Shown here one piece after another: positions 61,812-64,000 of a DNA stretch of 64,000 nt (the first letter of the stretch is position 1; each line of letters begins with the position of its first letter). Source of the DNA: Jejuia algarum (GTDB lineage Bacteria; Bacteroidota; Bacteroidia; Flavobacteriales; Flavobacteriaceae); assembly GCA_947495775.1 (NCBI GenBank), contig CANMAQ010000004.1, forward strand, positions 62,001-126,000. The letters run 5' to 3'. A program made the translations under genes and the position numbers. Below the pieces are notes generated by a model. That model worked only from the letters and a program-made list of their open reading frames with translations. It made no database searches and was not told the origin of the DNA.

Positions 61812-62633
61812 ATGAACATAATTTATTTTAAATCAGATATAGGTAATTTTGGAGATGATCTAAACCCTTGGTTGTGGAAACAGGTGTTAGGAGATTTCGA
61901 AAACTATCGAGACGATTTAGATTTTATAGGGATAGGCTCTATTTTAGATGAGCGTATAAAAAGTGATAATGCAAAGGTTGTCTTTGGTAGTGGTGTAAGA
62001 GATTTTCAATTAGATATTTCTACGATTTCAAAATTAGATATTCTTTTTGTTAGAGGTCCAATATCTAGTGTTGTAACACGGACAAACACTTATATTTCAG
62101 ATGCAGCTTATGCGTTAAGGCTTTTACCTAAAAAGACTTATACTAAAAAATATAAGTTGTCTATTGTACCTTATTTTAGACATGCTAATCAGTTTAACTG
62201 GAGGATGTTTGAAAGAATAACAGGCATACACGTGATACTTCCAACGCAAGAGGTAGAGCGTGTTATAGATGAAATAAATGCTTCGGAACAAATATTAGCA
62301 TCTGCCATGCATGGAGCGATTTTGGCAGATATTTATAGGGTGCCATGGATGCGCGTTAAATTTTCAAAACACGGGAGCGAATCTGCATTAACATCTGAAA
62401 TTAAATGGACTGATTGGTTGTTGAGTATAGATTTAGAAAAGGTACCTACACATGTTTTTGATTTTACACTAAATCATAGAAAAAGTAAGCTGAAAACATT
62501 TTATTGTATTTTGATGATGCGACTTAAATTTAGACGAAATACATTCATAAATTCAAAAGATAGCGTTATAAATGAGATAGATAATAAAATTGCAATACAG
62601 GTTTCAAAATTTAAAGAAAAGTATAAAAAATAA
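61812..62633 (+). CDS. Polysaccharide pyruvyl transferase family protein (second copy)
   Basis: This 273-residue protein starts 'YFKSDIGNFGDDLNPWLW' and has 'FIGIGSILDERI', 'VVFGSGVRDFQ', 'FVRGPISSVVT', 'SDAAYALRLL', 'SIVPYFRH' and 'ASAMHGAILADIYRVPWMRV'. This order is the ExoV-like branch of pyruvyl transferases. Identity to the first copy is low, so they are not a recent duplication and may act on different residues. The C-terminal ~50 residues are basic. Confidence 0.9.
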   Translation: MNIIYFKSDIGNFGDDLNPWLWKQVLGDFENYRDDLDFIGIGSILDERIKSDNAKVVFGSGVRDFQLDISTISKLDILFVRGPISSVVTRTNTYISDAAYALRLLPKKTYTKKYKLSIVPYFRHANQFNWRMFERITGIHVILPTQEVERVIDEINASEQILASAMHGAILADIYRVPWMRVKFSKHGSESALTSEIKWTDWLLSIDLEKVPTHVFDFTLNHRKSKLKTFYCILMMRLKFRRNTFINSKDSVINEIDNKIAIQVSKFKEKYKK

Positions 62634-62673
62634 TTTTGAATTTGAATTAAGAATTTAGAATCGCTTTTACTCT

Positions 62674-63714
62674 ATGGAAATACTGATAGCTTCAGATTAT
62701 AATTCAGAGAATAGTTATTTGAAAAGTATTGTAGATGCAATGCCAGAACATTGTAATATTACATGTAGTGTAGATGCATTTTGGAATACTAAAGCAGACT
62801 TTGAAATTTTACATATTCAATGGCCCGAGGAATTATTTAACTGGATATTACCCAATAAAGCATCTATTGCTAAACTAGAAACACGGCTAGAGTTTTGGAG
62901 AGGTAGAAATACGAAAATTGTTTTAACACGGCATAACCAATCTCCGCATACAGTTACTACTACAAGTGAGTTGTTGTACCCTACTGTGATAAAAACGATT
63001 CATGCGATGATACATTTGGGACAGTATAGCTTAGAAAATTTATATGTAAAGAATATTATAAATGTTGTCATAGAGCATGTTAATTACGATAAGCTTTATT
63101 CTAAAACGAATCCATTTGAAGCTAGGAAACAATTAAAAATACCAAAGCGCGCATTTGTTTTTATGACATTTGGAACGATAAGAGATATAAGAGAAGAACA
63201 GCAAATTATTAAAGCTTTTAAGGCTTCAAAAAGACCTAACGCGTACTTGATAATTAATAATTCATTGCTCATGCGAAAGAAGGAGGACTATTCGGGAAAA
63301 TATAGTTTATTTATAAAATATCTTATTAAAAAACTACTATATAGCGTTAAGCATATTAAGTTTAATCAAGATAGAATACCTCATAAGGACTTAAGACTGT
63401 ACTTTAACGCTGCAGACGTTGTTATTTCTCCAAGAATTAACACGCTTAATTCTGGCGTCATATTTATGGGGTTTTCTTTTTCTAAAGTAGTGATGGGACC
63501 AGATTATGGAAATATAGGAGAGACTTTGCGTAAATTAGAAAACCCCGTATATAAGCCACTGGATGTTAAATCTATTTCTAAAGCATTTAGAGCATCAAAA
63601 GAAAAGGTAAGAAATGGTGTGGGGCAAGCAAATAAAGTATATAGTAGCGATTTTTTGTCGCCAGATCGTATTGCTAAATGCCATTTCAAACTCTATGAAG
63701 ATTTATTACGTTGA
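62674..63714 (+). CDS. GT-B-fold glycosyltransferase
   Basis: This 346-residue protein has a GT4-like two-domain layout. The N-terminal domain contains 'FEILHIQWPEELFNW' and 'KIVLTRHNQSPH'; the C-terminal domain starts near 'AFVFMTFGTIRDIREEQQIIKAF' and has the donor-site segment 'AADVVISPRINTLNSGVIFMGFSFSKVVMGPDYGNIGETL'-like features where family 4 enzymes carry their E-x7-E region. The glutamate motif is weak here. It would add a sugar to the repeat unit. It starts 40 bp after the second pyruvyl transferase. Confidence 0.85.
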   Translation: MEILIASDYNSENSYLKSIVDAMPEHCNITCSVDAFWNTKADFEILHIQWPEELFNWILPNKASIAKLETRLEFWRGRNTKIVLTRHNQSPHTVTTTSELLYPTVIKTIHAMIHLGQYSLENLYVKNIINVVIEHVNYDKLYSKTNPFEARKQLKIPKRAFVFMTFGTIRDIREEQQIIKAFKASKRPNAYLIINNSLLMRKKEDYSGKYSLFIKYLIKKLLYSVKHIKFNQDRIPHKDLRLYFNAADVVISPRINTLNSGVIFMGFSFSKVVMGPDYGNIGETLRKLENPVYKPLDVKSISKAFRASKEKVRNGVGQANKVYSSDFLSPDRIAKCHFKLYEDLLR

Positions 63715-63942
63715 AAAATTATGTTATTGAAGGACTTCTATTTTTTATGTTTTAACTAATGAGATTTAGAGTTTAAACAAAATAAATCTTCCTTTTTTAT
63801 ATTATATTAATAGCTACCTTTACACTGTAGAATCAAGCGATCTATGTTGTAGTATAAGCATTTTGTATCTTGTTTTGTGATACAAATATTTATAGGGAAC
63901 ACTAACTTTTATAGAAACAGTTATATTTTTAAGTTGTTGCAA

Positions 63943-64000
63943 ATGAGTAATAAACTACTGGCAGTATTAGTAAACTATGGCGAAGAACAGTTAAATTATT
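63943..64000 (+). CDS. Start of another glycosyltransferase (cut by window edge)
   Basis: The ATG at 63943 opens MSNKLLAVLVNYGEEQLNY, which resembles the first beta strand of family 2 glycosyltransferases (V-x-V-x-NY). Only 19 residues are visible. It lies 228 bp after the previous gene; that gap has AT-rich TACCTTTA and TATATTTT stretches that could be a promoter. Confidence 0.55.
   Translation, partial: MSNKLLAVLVNYGEEQLNY

Noticed and set aside
1..64000. CRISPR arrays, insertion sequences, prophage or tRNA/rRNA genes
   Set aside because: No regular spacer-repeat structure, transposase, integrase or phage structural gene, and no foldable tRNA or rRNA segment was found by reading.

Overview
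The window comes from a Bacteroidota genome, most likely a marine-type member of the Flavobacteriaceae. The base composition is AT-rich. Ribosome binding sites are weak, and promoters follow the Bacteroidota TTG-N19-TAnnTTTG pattern, with two exact copies upstream of rpmB and the DUF2795 gene. The gene families also fit this group: DUF4295 behind rpmB-rpmG, a YwqK-type repeat protein, a TonB receptor with a carboxypeptidase-like N-terminal domain, BshC, a large SecA without the C-terminal zinc motif, a DUF5723/OmpA protein and several Sec lipoproteins. No rRNA, tRNA, CRISPR array, insertion sequence or prophage was seen.

Layout. Positions 1-255 hold the end of a probable GH78 rhamnosidase. 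From 0.5 to 13.1 kb lies a housekeeping block: CoA-binding protein, Na+:solute symporter, recR, GT2, a 2-oxoacid dehydrogenase E2, a DEDDh exonuclease, a FAH-family protein, an Hpt protein, cinA, rpmB-rpmG-DUF4295, ftsY and rimO. From 13.2 to 20.5 kb is an accessory, envelope-directed stretch: an SH3-domain lipoprotein, a GH26 mannanase lipoprotein, a carboxypeptidase-regulatory-domain protein, and a two-gene unit of a diheme peroxidase and a collagen-tailed PhoX-like protein. A helically phased array of TTAAYA repeats lies upstream of that unit. From 20.8 to 32.1 kb are bshC, guaA, a LysM/receptor-fold protein, DUF922, DUF3820, a cupin, pyrG, yidC and a YwqK-type protein. A TonB-dependent receptor follows, then the relic of a fasciclin lipoprotein gene, mnmA, a nitronate monooxygenase-like gene, a MATE pump, two small unknown genes and a PAP2 phosphatase. 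On the minus strand come meaB, DUF2911, secA, DUF2795 and a cobalamin adenosyltransferase, then (on the plus strand) an OmpA-family protein, and a methyltransferase and ABC-F gene back on the minus strand.

From 52.7 kb to the right edge is an exopolysaccharide or capsule locus, all on the plus strand and tightly packed: wza, wzc, wzm, wzt, an acetyltransferase with an extra N-terminal domain, a GT-A-like transferase, a glycosidase-like propeller protein, two polysaccharide pyruvyl transferases, a GT-B glycosyltransferase and the start of another glycosyltransferase. It combines Wza/Wzc export proteins with an ABC-type exporter. The acetyl and pyruvyl transferases suggest that the glycan carries acetyl and ketal-pyruvate groups.

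The least ordinary parts are the Pho-box-like array with its PhoX/diheme peroxidase unit, the mixed export locus with its unassigned proteins, the fasciclin relic whose five stop codons lie in a single uninterrupted frame, and several genes whose -7 promoter box almost touches the start codon.
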